Of a stretch of DNA of 64,000 nucleotides, positions 9,286 through 18,771 are shown one piece after another; position 1 is the stretch's first letter; each line of letters starts with the position of its first letter. A program made the position numbers and the translations under genes. The notes under the pieces are model-generated. The model was not told where the DNA came from. It made no database searches and saw nothing but the letters and a program-made list of their open reading frames with translations. The stretch covers positions 2,440,501 through 2,504,500 of the forward strand of contig CATQHT010000003.1 of assembly GCA_958296045.1 (NCBI GenBank). Reading direction: 5' to 3'. This DNA comes from Rhodothermales bacterium. GTDB taxonomy: Bacteria; Bacteroidota; Rhodothermia; Rhodothermales; Bin80.

Positions 9286-11892
9286 CTAAAAGCTGCTGAC
9301 AGAGCGCTGGCCCACCAAGAACACGGCATTGGCCATCAATAGGCGCCCATTGTACCAGAAACCCCGAAAGAGCGGGTTGTCGAGAAGGTATACAACCTCG
9401 CCGTGCCCTTTGGCTTGTACGCCGAACACCAGTGAGTTGGCCAGCGGCTGGCGCGCCTTGGCGCCCACAAAGCCGCTCACCCGCGCATCGTCTTTAAGGA
9501 TGCCCACGTTCCAGTCGTCTTCGAGCAGCTCGAAGGCTTGGCTGCGCCGCTTAAGCGTGAAGTACGGGTCGTCGTACCCGAATGCTAATGGGTGTGATGT
9601 ATCCATATCCACCCGAAAGATCGCGCCGGTGACACTTTCTGTGATGCCGTCGCGCGCACGTTCTCCATACAGGCGCCGGTCCGGGGGCGCGTCGTCGCCA
9701 TCGTCAACGTCATTGCCTTCCTTATCCCCGTCCGCTGCACCCTGTGCCTTGTCATCTTTTTCATCCTCATCCCGCTCCTGCAGGCTGAATCCGTCTTTGC
9801 CCGCCAGAAACCCTGCAGCGCTTTCGATTGCCACGAGGCGGCCGCCAGCCTCAACCCAGACCTTGATGCGATTTAGCGTGGCCTCAGGCAACACGCGGCT
9901 GTAGGATCCGCTTGGCAAAATGATGACGTCAAAGTCGAACAGATGCAAGCGCGCCAGGTCCTCCGCGTTAACTACGGTAGCCTTGTAGCGCAGCTGCTGG
10001 TCAAAATAGTGCCAGAGCTCACCCAGCCCGTACGCACTGGTGGCCGATCCACCCACGATCGCTACGCGCGGCGGCTTCAGAAACGGCACATCCCCCGACC
10101 CGAAGTCGATGCCGCTTGTGACCATGGTGCTCGTCACCGGTATTAGGGGCTGCTGCACCACCTCCGATACGGCCACGACCGCTTCATCAAATGCTTTGCC
10201 CAGGTGACTGTTCGGGCCGCGCGCCAGAATCAACGTGCCGCGCCCATAGTGGCGGTCCCCGATGCTGAAGGACTTTTCGGCAAAGCGCACATTGATGCGG
10301 CTCGCCAGGAGCTGTGCCAACAGCTGTGCATCCGCAAAGCTGCGCCACTCGGCCAAGTAGGCTACCGGCCGGTCTACGGCCGTAAGCGCTGCCCTTGGCG
10401 CAGGAGCCCAAGGCGCGTCTGGCGCCAGAGCTTTTTCCAGAGCATAGGCGTCGGTGCCGTAGATGTACGGCAATGCCCACGCTGTGATGTCGTAACTCAA
10501 GGAGTCACTCAGCGCCGATACCGGCTCAAACAGGACGCGCGTGAGCACGTGGCGCGGCTGATTCGTGCTGATCACCATGTCGCCTGGTGCGACGGTTACC
10601 GATGTTTCGGAGCCCGTCCTGTACGCAAAGCCTCGCACCGGCTGCGTCTTGGCCACGCTACCGAACGTGATGCCCTGCATAGTCAGGTGGCGCGCCAGCG
10701 CCTGCATCTTGTCCGCGTTGTTACCCTTGACCACGAAAGAAGCAAAGGATCCACTGCCGACCGTAGGACGAAAAAAGTCCGCGAACTCCCGTACGATGCG
10801 TTCCCGGTGTGTCGCGGCCACCTCGATGGTGGAAAGCCCCGTCGTATAGTGATGCTCCAGACGCTCGCGCAAGGTGAGCGTATCCCCCTCTGCGGTCACA
10901 ATACCGAGCCCGGCGCGCCCAGAGCCGCCCTGCTCATAGGTCATGCCCAACGCTCCGTTAAAGGTCGGCCAGGTGTCGCCGTAGCCGGGATAAAAGAGGT
11001 CAAAAATTTGACGTGTAAAAAAGAGCCACCCGCGGGCGTCAAAGTATGACGCATGATTCTCGCCCATCAGCTGCTGGAGCTCGCGCTGCCAGGGCGTCAC
11101 CGCGTCGTGGTAGGGTTCGGCGGCCGGCGCAAAAAAGTAGGGCGCATCCACGCTCTGCTCATGAAAGTCGACGTGGATGTGGGGCATCCACTTCTGGTAT
11201 TGGGGCAGGCGTTGTTGGGTTTCGGCCTGGGTGCCCCATGCCCAGTCCCGGTTCAGGTCGAAGTAGTAGTGGTTGGTGCGTCCTCCAGGCCAGGGTTCCT
11301 GGTGTTCTCTTGCTTCGGGGACCACGTCGGGTATGTGTCCGCGCGTCCGCTGGTAGAAGTGCACATAGCGATCACGCCCATCGGGGTTTACGCACGGGTC
11401 GATAATGACGACCGTTCTAGTGAGCCAGTCCTGCACGGAGGTGTGCGAGGTGTCGGTCAGCGCATAGAGGGTTGCGATGGCGGCTTCGGTGCTGACCGAC
11501 TCGTTGCCATGTACGTTGTAGCTGAGCCACACTATCGCCGGGGGCACTGCCTCGTCGGTGGGCGAAGTGCCTTCGGCTGCATCCAGCAGACCCGAGCGCA
11601 GCAGGTTGCTGGTGCGGATCTCTTCTAGGCGCCCCATGTTTTCGGGCGCGGAAATTATGGCATACAGTAGGGGTCGGCCCTCATAGGTGGCGCCATAGCG
11701 TACAAGGCGCACCTGCGAACTGGCGGTGGCTACATGTTCAAAGTAGTCTACGACGCGGTAATGCGGCGTGAAGGCTTCGCCGGGAGCGTAGCCGAGGAAG
11801 TCTTTAGGAGACGGCACTTGGCCATGCGCTCCCAGGGCCAGAAGCGCCGCTGCCATCAGCGGTGCCAGAATGCGTGGGCTAAAGGTGTTCAT
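9286..11892 (-). CDS. Secreted M14-family zinc carboxypeptidase-like protein
   Basis: An 868-residue protein with signal peptide (MAAALLALGAHGQ) and an N-terminal M14 peptidase domain of about 350 residues. The zinc-binding block is YNVHGNESVSTEAA (His and Glu). Further landmarks are DPCVNPDGRDRY and YFDLNRDWAW, then the third zinc ligand in VDFHEQSVDAPYFF. The catalytic Glu is in GMTYEQGGSGRAG. The remaining 450 residues resemble the C-terminal extension of large Bacteroidota/Rhodothermota M14 proteins and include a glutamine-amidotransferase-like stretch (FDVIILPSGSYSRVLPEA) and an acidic linker (QERDEDEKDDKAQGA). Its ATG overlaps the recJ stop by four bases, so the genes are translationally coupled. 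Confidence 0.88.
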   Translation of the reverse strand: MNTFSPRILAPLMAAALLALGAHGQVPSPKDFLGYAPGEAFTPHYRVVDYFEHVATASSQVRLVRYGATYEGRPLLYAIISAPENMGRLEEIRTSNLLRSGLLDAAEGTSPTDEAVPPAIVWLSYNVHGNESVSTEAAIATLYALTDTSHTSVQDWLTRTVVIIDPCVNPDGRDRYVHFYQRTRGHIPDVVPEAREHQEPWPGGRTNHYYFDLNRDWAWGTQAETQQRLPQYQKWMPHIHVDFHEQSVDAPYFFAPAAEPYHDAVTPWQRELQQLMGENHASYFDARGWLFFTRQIFDLFYPGYGDTWPTFNGALGMTYEQGGSGRAGLGIVTAEGDTLTLRERLEHHYTTGLSTIEVAATHRERIVREFADFFRPTVGSGSFASFVVKGNNADKMQALARHLTMQGITFGSVAKTQPVRGFAYRTGSETSVTVAPGDMVISTNQPRHVLTRVLFEPVSALSDSLSYDITAWALPYIYGTDAYALEKALAPDAPWAPAPRAALTAVDRPVAYLAEWRSFADAQLLAQLLASRINVRFAEKSFSIGDRHYGRGTLILARGPNSHLGKAFDEAVVAVSEVVQQPLIPVTSTMVTSGIDFGSGDVPFLKPPRVAIVGGSATSAYGLGELWHYFDQQLRYKATVVNAEDLARLHLFDFDVIILPSGSYSRVLPEATLNRIKVWVEAGGRLVAIESAAGFLAGKDGFSLQERDEDEKDDKAQGAADGDKEGNDVDDGDDAPPDRRLYGERARDGITESVTGAIFRVDMDTSHPLAFGYDDPYFTLKRRSQAFELLEDDWNVGILKDDARVSGFVGAKARQPLANSLVFGVQAKGHGEVVYLLDNPLFRGFWYNGRLLMANAVFLVGQRSVSSF

Positions 11893-13613
11893 GCCACAGC
11901 GCGGCTGGCCGCGCGGATACCTTTGGAATTAAGTTGCAGGGTGGTTTTACCTCGGAAGTGATTGTACTCGACGGTATATACCATGTCAAAGGGTGTTCCG
12001 TCTTTCAGGGCTGCGTAGTGGTTGCCTTGGCCGAAGGCGATGACCTCGAACGGGTTGCGGCGTCCGGTGGCATGGGCCTGACGGGCGCAGAATTTAAGGG
12101 CATTGCTCCCAACTACGTTCGCGTTTGAGGCTTCCAGGTTATGACTCAAGAATACAGGCGCTTCGTTGCCTTCTCCACACGGTTCCATGTAGTTTAGCAG
12201 CTTCAGAAAGTGGGTATCCAGGTCGCTTAGCGCCAGCACCGCATCGTAATGCACCTTTCTTGCCAGATCTTCGGCTGTGAGCCTCTCTTTTACGAAGGCG
12301 CTCAGTCTCTGGCGCAGAGGGAGGATATTCTCTTTTCGCAGCTCCAGGCCGGCGGCTCCGGCGTGGCCGCCGAAGTTATTCAAGAGGTCATTGCACGTGG
12401 TGAGCGCGTCATACAGGTGAATGCTTCCGAAGGAGCGCGCGGAGCCTTTGGCGCGTCCGTTTGCTAGAGACAGCACGATGGCGGGTCGCGAAAACTTCTC
12501 GGCGATCCGGCCAGCCACAAGTCCCAAGATGCCGGGGTACCATGCGGCGCCGGCAAGCACCAGGACGCCGTCATGTTCACCCTGGACCTGCACTTCGGCT
12601 TGCTTATATGCGACCTGTTCTAGCGCATGCGACTCTTCCCGGCGCCGTTCATTAAGCTTGCGAAGTCTTTGCGCGAGGGTCCTGGCTGACTGGTCGGTCT
12701 TGGCCAATAGCAGCCTGACTGCCAGTGAGGCGTCGTCTAGGCGTCCGGCAGCATTTAGGCAGGGACCGAGCTTCCACCCTATGCTCGAGGCGCCGATGTG
12801 CTTAGGGGCAAGTTTCAACTCTGTTGCCAGGGCGCGGAGCCCAGGCCTCTTTCCGCGGCGCAATACGCGCAACCCTTCGCGCACCAGGATGCGGTTTTCG
12901 CCTTGGAGCGCCACTACGTCCGCCACCGTGGCCAGAGCCACAAGGTCAAGCAGGCTATACGTTGTGTCCGGGTTTTGTCCCAGCGCCATGGCGGTAGCTT
13001 GTGCCAGCCGGAATGCCAGACCGCACGCGGAATGGTGTTTAAACGGGTACGCACACTCGGGCTGGGCCGGGTTGATGATCGCCAGTGCTTGTGGCAGTTC
13101 TTCCTCCGGTTCGTGGTGGTCGCAGATGATCACGTCTATCCCGAGCGACTGCGCATAGGCCACTGTGTGGGTGTCATGGATGCCGCAGTCCGCCACCACC
13201 AGCACCTTCGCGTCTTGCCTTTTGGCCTCATTGACGCCGCGTCGCACAAGACCGCGCCTGTCCAACGTACGACTGATGACAAACCACGAGGATGTGGCGT
13301 TATGCCGATCCAGGAAGCTCTTCAGCAGTGCGACAGATGAGACGCCATCTGCATCAAGGTCGCCGTAGACCATGATGCGTTCCTTTCGCCGTATCGCGTA
13401 GGCGAGCCGCTCAGAGGCGGCTTCCATGCCCGCCATGGTTCGGGGGTCGGGAAGGTTGGCTAGGCCTTCGCGAAAGAAGCGCCGCGCTTTGCGCACCGAG
13501 TCGATGCCGCGCACAGCCAGGACGCGTGCCAAGGCCGGAGGCAGCTGGTGGCCCTCGCGCAACAGTGTCGTTACCGCGGTGTCATCTTCTAAAGGACGTT
13601 GAATCCAGTTCAT
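11889..13613 (-). CDS. recJ: Single-stranded-DNA-specific 5'-3' exonuclease RecJ
   Basis: A 574-residue DHH-family nuclease acting in RecF-pathway recombination and mismatch repair. Visible family motifs are MVYGDLDADGVSS (metal-binding DxD), VADCGIHD, ICDHHEPE (the DHH motif) and, in the DHHA1 domain, NNFGGHAGAAGLEL with the conserved GGH. The C-terminal OB-fold region ends in FRGKTTLQLNSKGI. Length is normal for RecJ. It is the first gene of a minus-strand operon with the M14 peptidase and the glycosidase-like protein, and is divergent from the MFS gene. Confidence 0.95.
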   Translation of the reverse strand: MNWIQRPLEDDTAVTTLLREGHQLPPALARVLAVRGIDSVRKARRFFREGLANLPDPRTMAGMEAASERLAYAIRRKERIMVYGDLDADGVSSVALLKSFLDRHNATSSWFVISRTLDRRGLVRRGVNEAKRQDAKVLVVADCGIHDTHTVAYAQSLGIDVIICDHHEPEEELPQALAIINPAQPECAYPFKHHSACGLAFRLAQATAMALGQNPDTTYSLLDLVALATVADVVALQGENRILVREGLRVLRRGKRPGLRALATELKLAPKHIGASSIGWKLGPCLNAAGRLDDASLAVRLLLAKTDQSARTLAQRLRKLNERRREESHALEQVAYKQAEVQVQGEHDGVLVLAGAAWYPGILGLVAGRIAEKFSRPAIVLSLANGRAKGSARSFGSIHLYDALTTCNDLLNNFGGHAGAAGLELRKENILPLRQRLSAFVKERLTAEDLARKVHYDAVLALSDLDTHFLKLLNYMEPCGEGNEAPVFLSHNLEASNANVVGSNALKFCARQAHATGRRNPFEVIAFGQGNHYAALKDGTPFDMVYTVEYNHFRGKTTLQLNSKGIRAASRAVA

Positions 13614-13723
13614 AGGTGATCAAACATTGATGGCATCTAAGGTAAGGTCTCAGCAGGCATGGCGCCAACGCATGGTGCCCGCAAAAGATGCGGTACTTTG
13701 GCGCACCACTTTGCGCCAAGCTA

Positions 13724-15043
13724 ATGACCTTTATGCGTACATGGCTTCAGTGCGGCCGGCATGCGCCAGCTGCTGGGCGTACTCATCGCTTGCGCGGATA
13801 CCGTCCGCGGGCGCCGCGCCACGACTTTCTGGTGCTTGCGCCGCTCTGGCTGATGCTTTTGGTGTCCAGCGTGCAGCAAGTGATGGTAGCGCCTGTCCTT
13901 CCCATGGTGCGCGATGCGCTTCGGCTAGGAGCGGATGCGGAGCCTGCGCTGGGATTGATTGGCACCGTGTTTTCGGTGATGCTGATGGTGTTTGCCCTCA
14001 TTGCTGGAGCAGCGAGCGACCGCATCGGTCGCAGGAAGATCATGCTTGTAGGAAGTGGCGCATTAGCCGTGGCGCTCCTGTTGCATGCGTGGGCTATGAC
14101 GTTGGGTTGGCTGTTGGTGTTCCGGGGTCTGGCTGGCGCGGCGACGGGGGTGTTGACCGGATCTTATGCTTCCTATATAGGGGACTACTTTCCATATGAG
14201 AAGCGGGGTGCGGCGCTGGGGTGGGTGCTGAGCGGTTTCGCGGCTGGCTGGATCGTTGGCATTCCTTTGGGCACGATGCTGGCTGTCCGAATGGGGTTTG
14301 CGGCGCCATTTGTGGCGTTCGGGTGGGTTATGCTGGTGGCGTTCGGATTGGTGTACTGGTTGTTGCCCCAGCCCAGGGTTGCGCGCGATGTGCGTCCGTG
14401 GTCGGCTCGGACGGTAGCCGCCAAGTACGGGGGCTTAGTTGTGCGGCGCCAGACTGGTGTCATGGTGGTGTGCTATTTCCTGATGTACGGTTGCGCGGCC
14501 CTATTTCTCTTTTTCCTTCCCATGTGGCTGGAGGAAGCGATTCGGCTGTCCAGCGCCGAGGTGGCTATGCTGTTTAGTGTAGCGGGTCTGACGTTGGTGG
14601 TGGTCAGTCCTTTGGCTGGAAGGCTCTCTGACCGTATTGGGCGCAAGGTACTCATTGTCTGTGCCTGCGTGGGTACGGGTGTGATTGTGGGTTCCATCAC
14701 GTTTTTCGTTACTGGGCTGATTGCGGCGCTCCTTTTCTTTTCGTTGGCCATGGTATTTGAGTCGTGTCGTGCGGCGCCGATGCAGGCGCTGATGTCGCGC
14801 ATGGTTTCGCACGAGGAGCGCGGTGCGTTTTTCAGTTTGTGCAATGCGGTGGGGCAGTGCGGCTTTGGGGTGGGTGCGGTTCTGGCTGGCTGGCTTTACG
14901 CGGAGGCGGGGTATGTCAGCAGCACCATTGCAGCGGCGTGCTGCATCGGGTTGGTGGCTGCCGCGGTATGGGTCTGGGTTGACGATCCCTCGAATCCATC
15001 CGTCTCTGTGCCATCGGTGCGCTGCACGACCGACGACGGCTAG
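13724..15043 (+). CDS. Major facilitator superfamily transporter
   Basis: An integral membrane protein of about 439 residues with twelve predicted hydrophobic helices. The diagnostic MFS loop motif appears twice, as GAASDRIGRRKIMLVG between helices 2 and 3 and GRLSDRIGRKVLIVC between helices 8 and 9. RGLAGAATGVLTGSY in helix 4-5 resembles the drug/proton antiporter group, but the substrate is unknown. An in-frame ATG at 13688 is also possible. The stop codon at 15041-15043 lies within the CTAGCC repeat that flanks the IS256-like element, so that element inserted exactly at the gene end. Confidence 0.87.
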   Translation: MTFMRTWLQCGRHAPAAGRTHRLRGYRPRAPRHDFLVLAPLWLMLLVSSVQQVMVAPVLPMVRDALRLGADAEPALGLIGTVFSVMLMVFALIAGAASDRIGRRKIMLVGSGALAVALLLHAWAMTLGWLLVFRGLAGAATGVLTGSYASYIGDYFPYEKRGAALGWVLSGFAAGWIVGIPLGTMLAVRMGFAAPFVAFGWVMLVAFGLVYWLLPQPRVARDVRPWSARTVAAKYGGLVVRRQTGVMVVCYFLMYGCAALFLFFLPMWLEEAIRLSSAEVAMLFSVAGLTLVVVSPLAGRLSDRIGRKVLIVCACVGTGVIVGSITFFVTGLIAALLFFSLAMVFESCRAAPMQALMSRMVSHEERGAFFSLCNAVGQCGFGVGAVLAGWLYAEAGYVSSTIAAACCIGLVAAAVWVWVDDPSNPSVSVPSVRCTTDDG

Positions 15044-15132
15044 CCTGGGCGGTGAGCCATTATTAGTGGAAACGCGGCACGCTCAGGGGGGGACAATGCA
15101 CCTGAGCTCCCTAACCACAACGCACTTTATCG

Positions 15133-16212
15133 ATGCCATTAGAAGGACGAAATGCTGTAATACCTGCCGTATCAGGTGATGCTCTGACGAGCGTCGACGA
15201 CTGGCGGTTGTATCTCTTGAAGCAATGCAACCTGATCATTGAGCTTCTGGGTCGCGAGTGGCCCGATCCTCCATTGCAATCTCTGGTGGCCGCTAACGAT
15301 GCGGGTTCAGAGACGCAGGGCAACACAGATGGTAAGTCGGCTGTACCGTTGTGCTCGACGTGTGGTAGTGATTCCGAGCATCAAGAGAAAGCTGAAGATC
15401 CGCTCTTATCGCATTATCGGCTGGAAGCAGACCGTGCGGATCGTGCTTATGAGGAGTTTTGCACACGCTCGTTTACTGACGAGAACTTCGTGGTTCTCTG
15501 GATGAGTGCCGCATACGTCCAGGCGGTGCAATACACCTTCGTTGTGGGCGTCACCGAAGCCGGGTACAAGCGGATATTGAGCCTGGCAGCCTGCTCGTTG
15601 CAGCATACGGAGGCATTAGAGGGAATGCTGGAGCAGCTTGCGCGTCGCGGGTTGCGCATGAGCGAAAGCCTGTTGTACGTAATACCGGGCGCTGTGGGGC
15701 TCAGGCGGGCGTTGGTGGCCCACTCTGGTGACCGCATCGTTGTGCAGCGCTGCCTTGCTGAGAAGCGTGCGCGGGTACTGAGCTTTCTGCCGCAGGAGTA
15801 TCGTCTGAAGGTGGGCCGTGCGCTGCATCATGCATGGGGCGCGCTGGAATATGGTGATGCTCTTGGGGCCCTGAAGCGGCTGCAACAACGGGTGCACCGC
15901 ATCAATGAGTCGGCTGGCCGCGCGTTGGCCAAGGGGCTGGAAGAGACGCTCACCGTGCACCGTGCCGGGGCCTATGTGGTATTGGGGCGCAGCTTAACGA
16001 CGACGCGCGTGATTACGCGTCTGGCGCAGCGACTCTGTGGGCGCCTGCGCCAACGCTCAGACTGGATGCCATCGGATCAGCGCAGTACCTTTATGGCCCT
16101 TGACCTGATGGCCATGGAAGCAGGGATGTACCGCTTGGGCCACGCCGCGTATCTTCCGGCGCTGCGTGAGCAGCTTACCGGCTTAAATCAACCCCACTCT
16201 ACGAGAAAATGA
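15133..16212 (+). CDS. IS256 transposase-derived protein lacking all three DDE catalytic residues
   Basis: An intact 359-residue frame. From about residue 118 it aligns almost without gaps with the IS256-type transposase encoded next to it. Paired blocks are FVVLWMSAAYVQ with LVGLFIDGKYFR, SLLYVIPGAVGL with GLLCVVDGAKGL, and GRSLTTTRVITRL with GQSLRTSNCIENL. The three catalytic positions read Ser, Pro and Thr in place of Asp, Asp and Glu. The first 110 residues differ from the transposase N-terminus. No stop or frameshift is seen, which argues for selected function rather than decay. It lies inside the inverted repeats and overlaps the transposase start by ATGA. A regulator, dimerisation partner or target-immunity protein is possible; none is demonstrated. 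Confidence 0.75.
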   Translation: MPLEGRNAVIPAVSGDALTSVDDWRLYLLKQCNLIIELLGREWPDPPLQSLVAANDAGSETQGNTDGKSAVPLCSTCGSDSEHQEKAEDPLLSHYRLEADRADRAYEEFCTRSFTDENFVVLWMSAAYVQAVQYTFVVGVTEAGYKRILSLAACSLQHTEALEGMLEQLARRGLRMSESLLYVIPGAVGLRRALVAHSGDRIVVQRCLAEKRARVLSFLPQEYRLKVGRALHHAWGALEYGDALGALKRLQQRVHRINESAGRALAKGLEETLTVHRAGAYVVLGRSLTTTRVITRLAQRLCGRLRQRSDWMPSDQRSTFMALDLMAMEAGMYRLGHAAYLPALREQLTGLNQPHSTRK

Positions 16213-16912
16213 GCGCATTTACGATCACAATCACGGCTGACGGGCGAATAACAGGGATCCAGGAAGCCTTTTCGAAGATGAGCTTGGTTGATCTCATCGC
16301 TCGCGTGGTCAACTGGCCGAGTCTGCATCTGAAAATGATCATGGCCGTCATGGCTGCGGAGGTCGAGGCGCATTGCGGCAAACGCTACAGCAGGAAGGGT
16401 GCCAGCCAGAGGCCTTGCTACCGGCATGGCACCAACCCCGGTACGGTCCGCATTAGTGGGCGCCGTGTGCCGATCAGGGTGCCCCGGGTACGCGACGTGA
16501 AGGTAAAGTGCGAGCGTGTCCTGCGCAGCTATCGCGCGTTTCACGAGGCGAGAATCAATGAAGATGCGCTCATGCGCACCTTGTTCTTCGGCGTCAGTCA
16601 ACGCAACTACGAGGCCATCGCGGACGAGTACACCGATGCGTTCGGGCTGAGCCAATCATCGGTAGGTCGCATCTTCCGGCGCAGCGCTGCGAAGGTACTG
16701 AACTCAAGTTTGTCAATTTCCCTCCATGCGCAGCGAAATCGGGGTTTATGTTGTGGCAATATGGCCTCATATTATGTGTTGTACCTATGATCCATATGGC
16801 TTTGATACCTTTTTTTCTCAAAAATACCCAATGTAGTGGAATGGTCCAGAACCATATCGCTGCTAAGCCGTATATTGACGCATGGGCACCCGATACCCGC
16901 ACGCTCACATGC

Positions 16913-18721
16913 ATGTACATCCGCGCCAAGACACGCATCCTTAAATCAGGTGCCAAGGCCACCAGCTACGCGCTGGTCGAATGCCACCGTATCAAGGGCG
17001 CTCCTAAACAGCGGACCGTCCTCAACCTGGGCCAATCCTTCGCAATCCCCAAAGAACAATGGCGCGCATTGATCCTCCATATTGACGAGGGCTTGCGAGG
17101 ACAGAGCCGCCTAGCGTTTGAGAGTGAAGGCCTCCGCCATGCCAGCGAGACCATCGTTGAGAAGCTGCTGGAAAAGGGCTACAACGTGGACGACCCACGC
17201 GACGACCGGGATGCTGTCATCATTGATGAAGTCCATCATACCGACACTCGTACCGTCGGAGGCGAACGTGTGGCTCTGAAAGCGTTGCAGCTGTTGGGAT
17301 TCGCAAAGTCCTTGCGAATGCTGAAGTTGCGCGAAGATCAGATTCACCTGGCGACGGCGCTGGTGGTCGGGCGCATGCTCTTGCCCGGCAGTGAACGACA
17401 TACGCATGAATGGATGCACGAACGGTCCAGCATCCTGGAGTTACTGCACTGCGACCTCCCCAGTCTGAGCAGCCTTTACCGTATCGGAGATGCCCTCTAC
17501 GAGCACCGTCAGTCGATCATGGATGCACTCTTCGGCACCACGAAGGAGCTCTTGGGATTCAGCGAAACCATTGCCTTCTTTGACCTGACCAATGTGTTCT
17601 ACACGGGCCGCAAGAAAGGGGACTTGCTGCGGCATGGTCGCAGCAAGGAAAAACGGTCTGATTGCCCACTGGTGACGTTGGCCTGGATGATGGATGCATC
17701 GGGGTTCCCCCGCACGGCGGAAATCCTCCCGGGCCATGCCAGTGAGCCTGCCACGTTGCACCAGGCCATTGCACAGCTGAACGGAGCCAAGCCCACGGTG
17801 ATTATGGACGCTGGCATCGCTACAGAGGCCAATCTGGCGTATTTGAACGAACAGGATCTGGACTGGATCTGCGTGCAGCGTACGAAGACCCCGCCGGTAC
17901 CCAAAGACGCACCGGATCAAGTCTTCAAGACCGCCAGCGATGTCGACGTGCGTGCCTGGGCACTCCCAGACGAAGGAGGAGAACGGCGCGTGTATCTGCA
18001 CAGTGAAGCCCGACAAGCAGTCAGCGACCAGATTGTTGGAGCAAAGCGTGTGAAGTTCGAGGAGGCCATCGCGCACCTGAACGCGGGACTGGCGCTGCCC
18101 AGGCGTCTGAAGAACTACGATAAGGTGCAGATCCGGGTGGGCCGACTCATAGAAAAGTACAAGCAGGTTGCCTACCAGTATGATGTTAAAGTGACCAGGA
18201 AGGCCGGCAGCACCCACGCCGAAAAGATCTGCCTCACACAGAGGCCTGCCTACGAGGCATGTACGGAGGCCCTCGGCGGGTATGTACTGCGCACCAGCCA
18301 CGCGGAATGGTCGGTCAAGAAAATCGCACAGACCTATTGGCAGCTAGGAGAGATCGAACGCACGTTCCGCACCATGAAATCCGATCTCGGATTGCGTCCG
18401 ATCTACCACAGTCGGGACCTTCGCATAGAAGCCCACCTCTTCCTGTCCATTCTCGCCTTTCACGCAGCGCATCTGATACGCAGCCGATTGAGAACCGTCG
18501 ACATCCACAGCAGCTGGGGCACACTCAAGGTCAAGCTCAACCCGATGCATCGTGTAACAACCGTGCTCCCACAAAACGCAACCCATTGCACCCTGCTCAA
18601 GAAAGACCAGGACCTCAAGCCGTTCCACCGTAAAGTCTTCCGCGCGATGGGGCTCAAAACCGGCACGTACACCCGCAGAATGAAAGCAAGACGCCCCGCT
18701 AAAGGGCACGCGAACATGTAA
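16913..18721 (+). CDS. IS1634-family transposase
   Basis: A 602-residue DDE transposase from ATG 16913 (MYIRAKTRILKSG, a typical start for the family); the frame stays open upstream to 16748. The DDE positions are probably in IAFFDLTNVFYTGR, TVIMDAGIATEANL and GEIERTFRTMKSDL, the last followed by LRPIYHSRDLRIEAH, a conserved C-terminal block. The frame is intact and the element is complete, so it may be active and could supply transposase in trans to the 295-bp derivative at 29250. Confidence 0.92.
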   Translation: MYIRAKTRILKSGAKATSYALVECHRIKGAPKQRTVLNLGQSFAIPKEQWRALILHIDEGLRGQSRLAFESEGLRHASETIVEKLLEKGYNVDDPRDDRDAVIIDEVHHTDTRTVGGERVALKALQLLGFAKSLRMLKLREDQIHLATALVVGRMLLPGSERHTHEWMHERSSILELLHCDLPSLSSLYRIGDALYEHRQSIMDALFGTTKELLGFSETIAFFDLTNVFYTGRKKGDLLRHGRSKEKRSDCPLVTLAWMMDASGFPRTAEILPGHASEPATLHQAIAQLNGAKPTVIMDAGIATEANLAYLNEQDLDWICVQRTKTPPVPKDAPDQVFKTASDVDVRAWALPDEGGERRVYLHSEARQAVSDQIVGAKRVKFEEAIAHLNAGLALPRRLKNYDKVQIRVGRLIEKYKQVAYQYDVKVTRKAGSTHAEKICLTQRPAYEACTEALGGYVLRTSHAEWSVKKIAQTYWQLGEIERTFRTMKSDLGLRPIYHSRDLRIEAHLFLSILAFHAAHLIRSRLRTVDIHSSWGTLKVKLNPMHRVTTVLPQNATHCTLLKKDQDLKPFHRKVFRAMGLKTGTYTRRMKARRPAKGHANM

Positions 18722-18750
18722 AACACACGGGTCAAACCCGCCCTTCTGAC

Positions 18751-18771
18751 CATCCCTGTATGTCAGGGATG
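18751..18771 (+). terminator. Hairpin at the 3' end of the IS1634-like element
   Basis: An 8-bp perfect stem CATCCCTG/CAGGGATG with loop TATGT, 30 bases after the transposase stop. The same hairpin occurs in copy B (37138-37158) and in the short derivative (29481-29501). No T tract follows, so it may be a transposition or transcription barrier rather than a classical terminator. Confidence 0.45.

Noticed and set aside
9329..9904. A 191-codon plus-strand frame antisense to the M14 peptidase gene
   Set aside because: Ser/Pro/Arg-rich mirror frame of a strongly supported gene, with no motif of its own; many similar shadows occur throughout.
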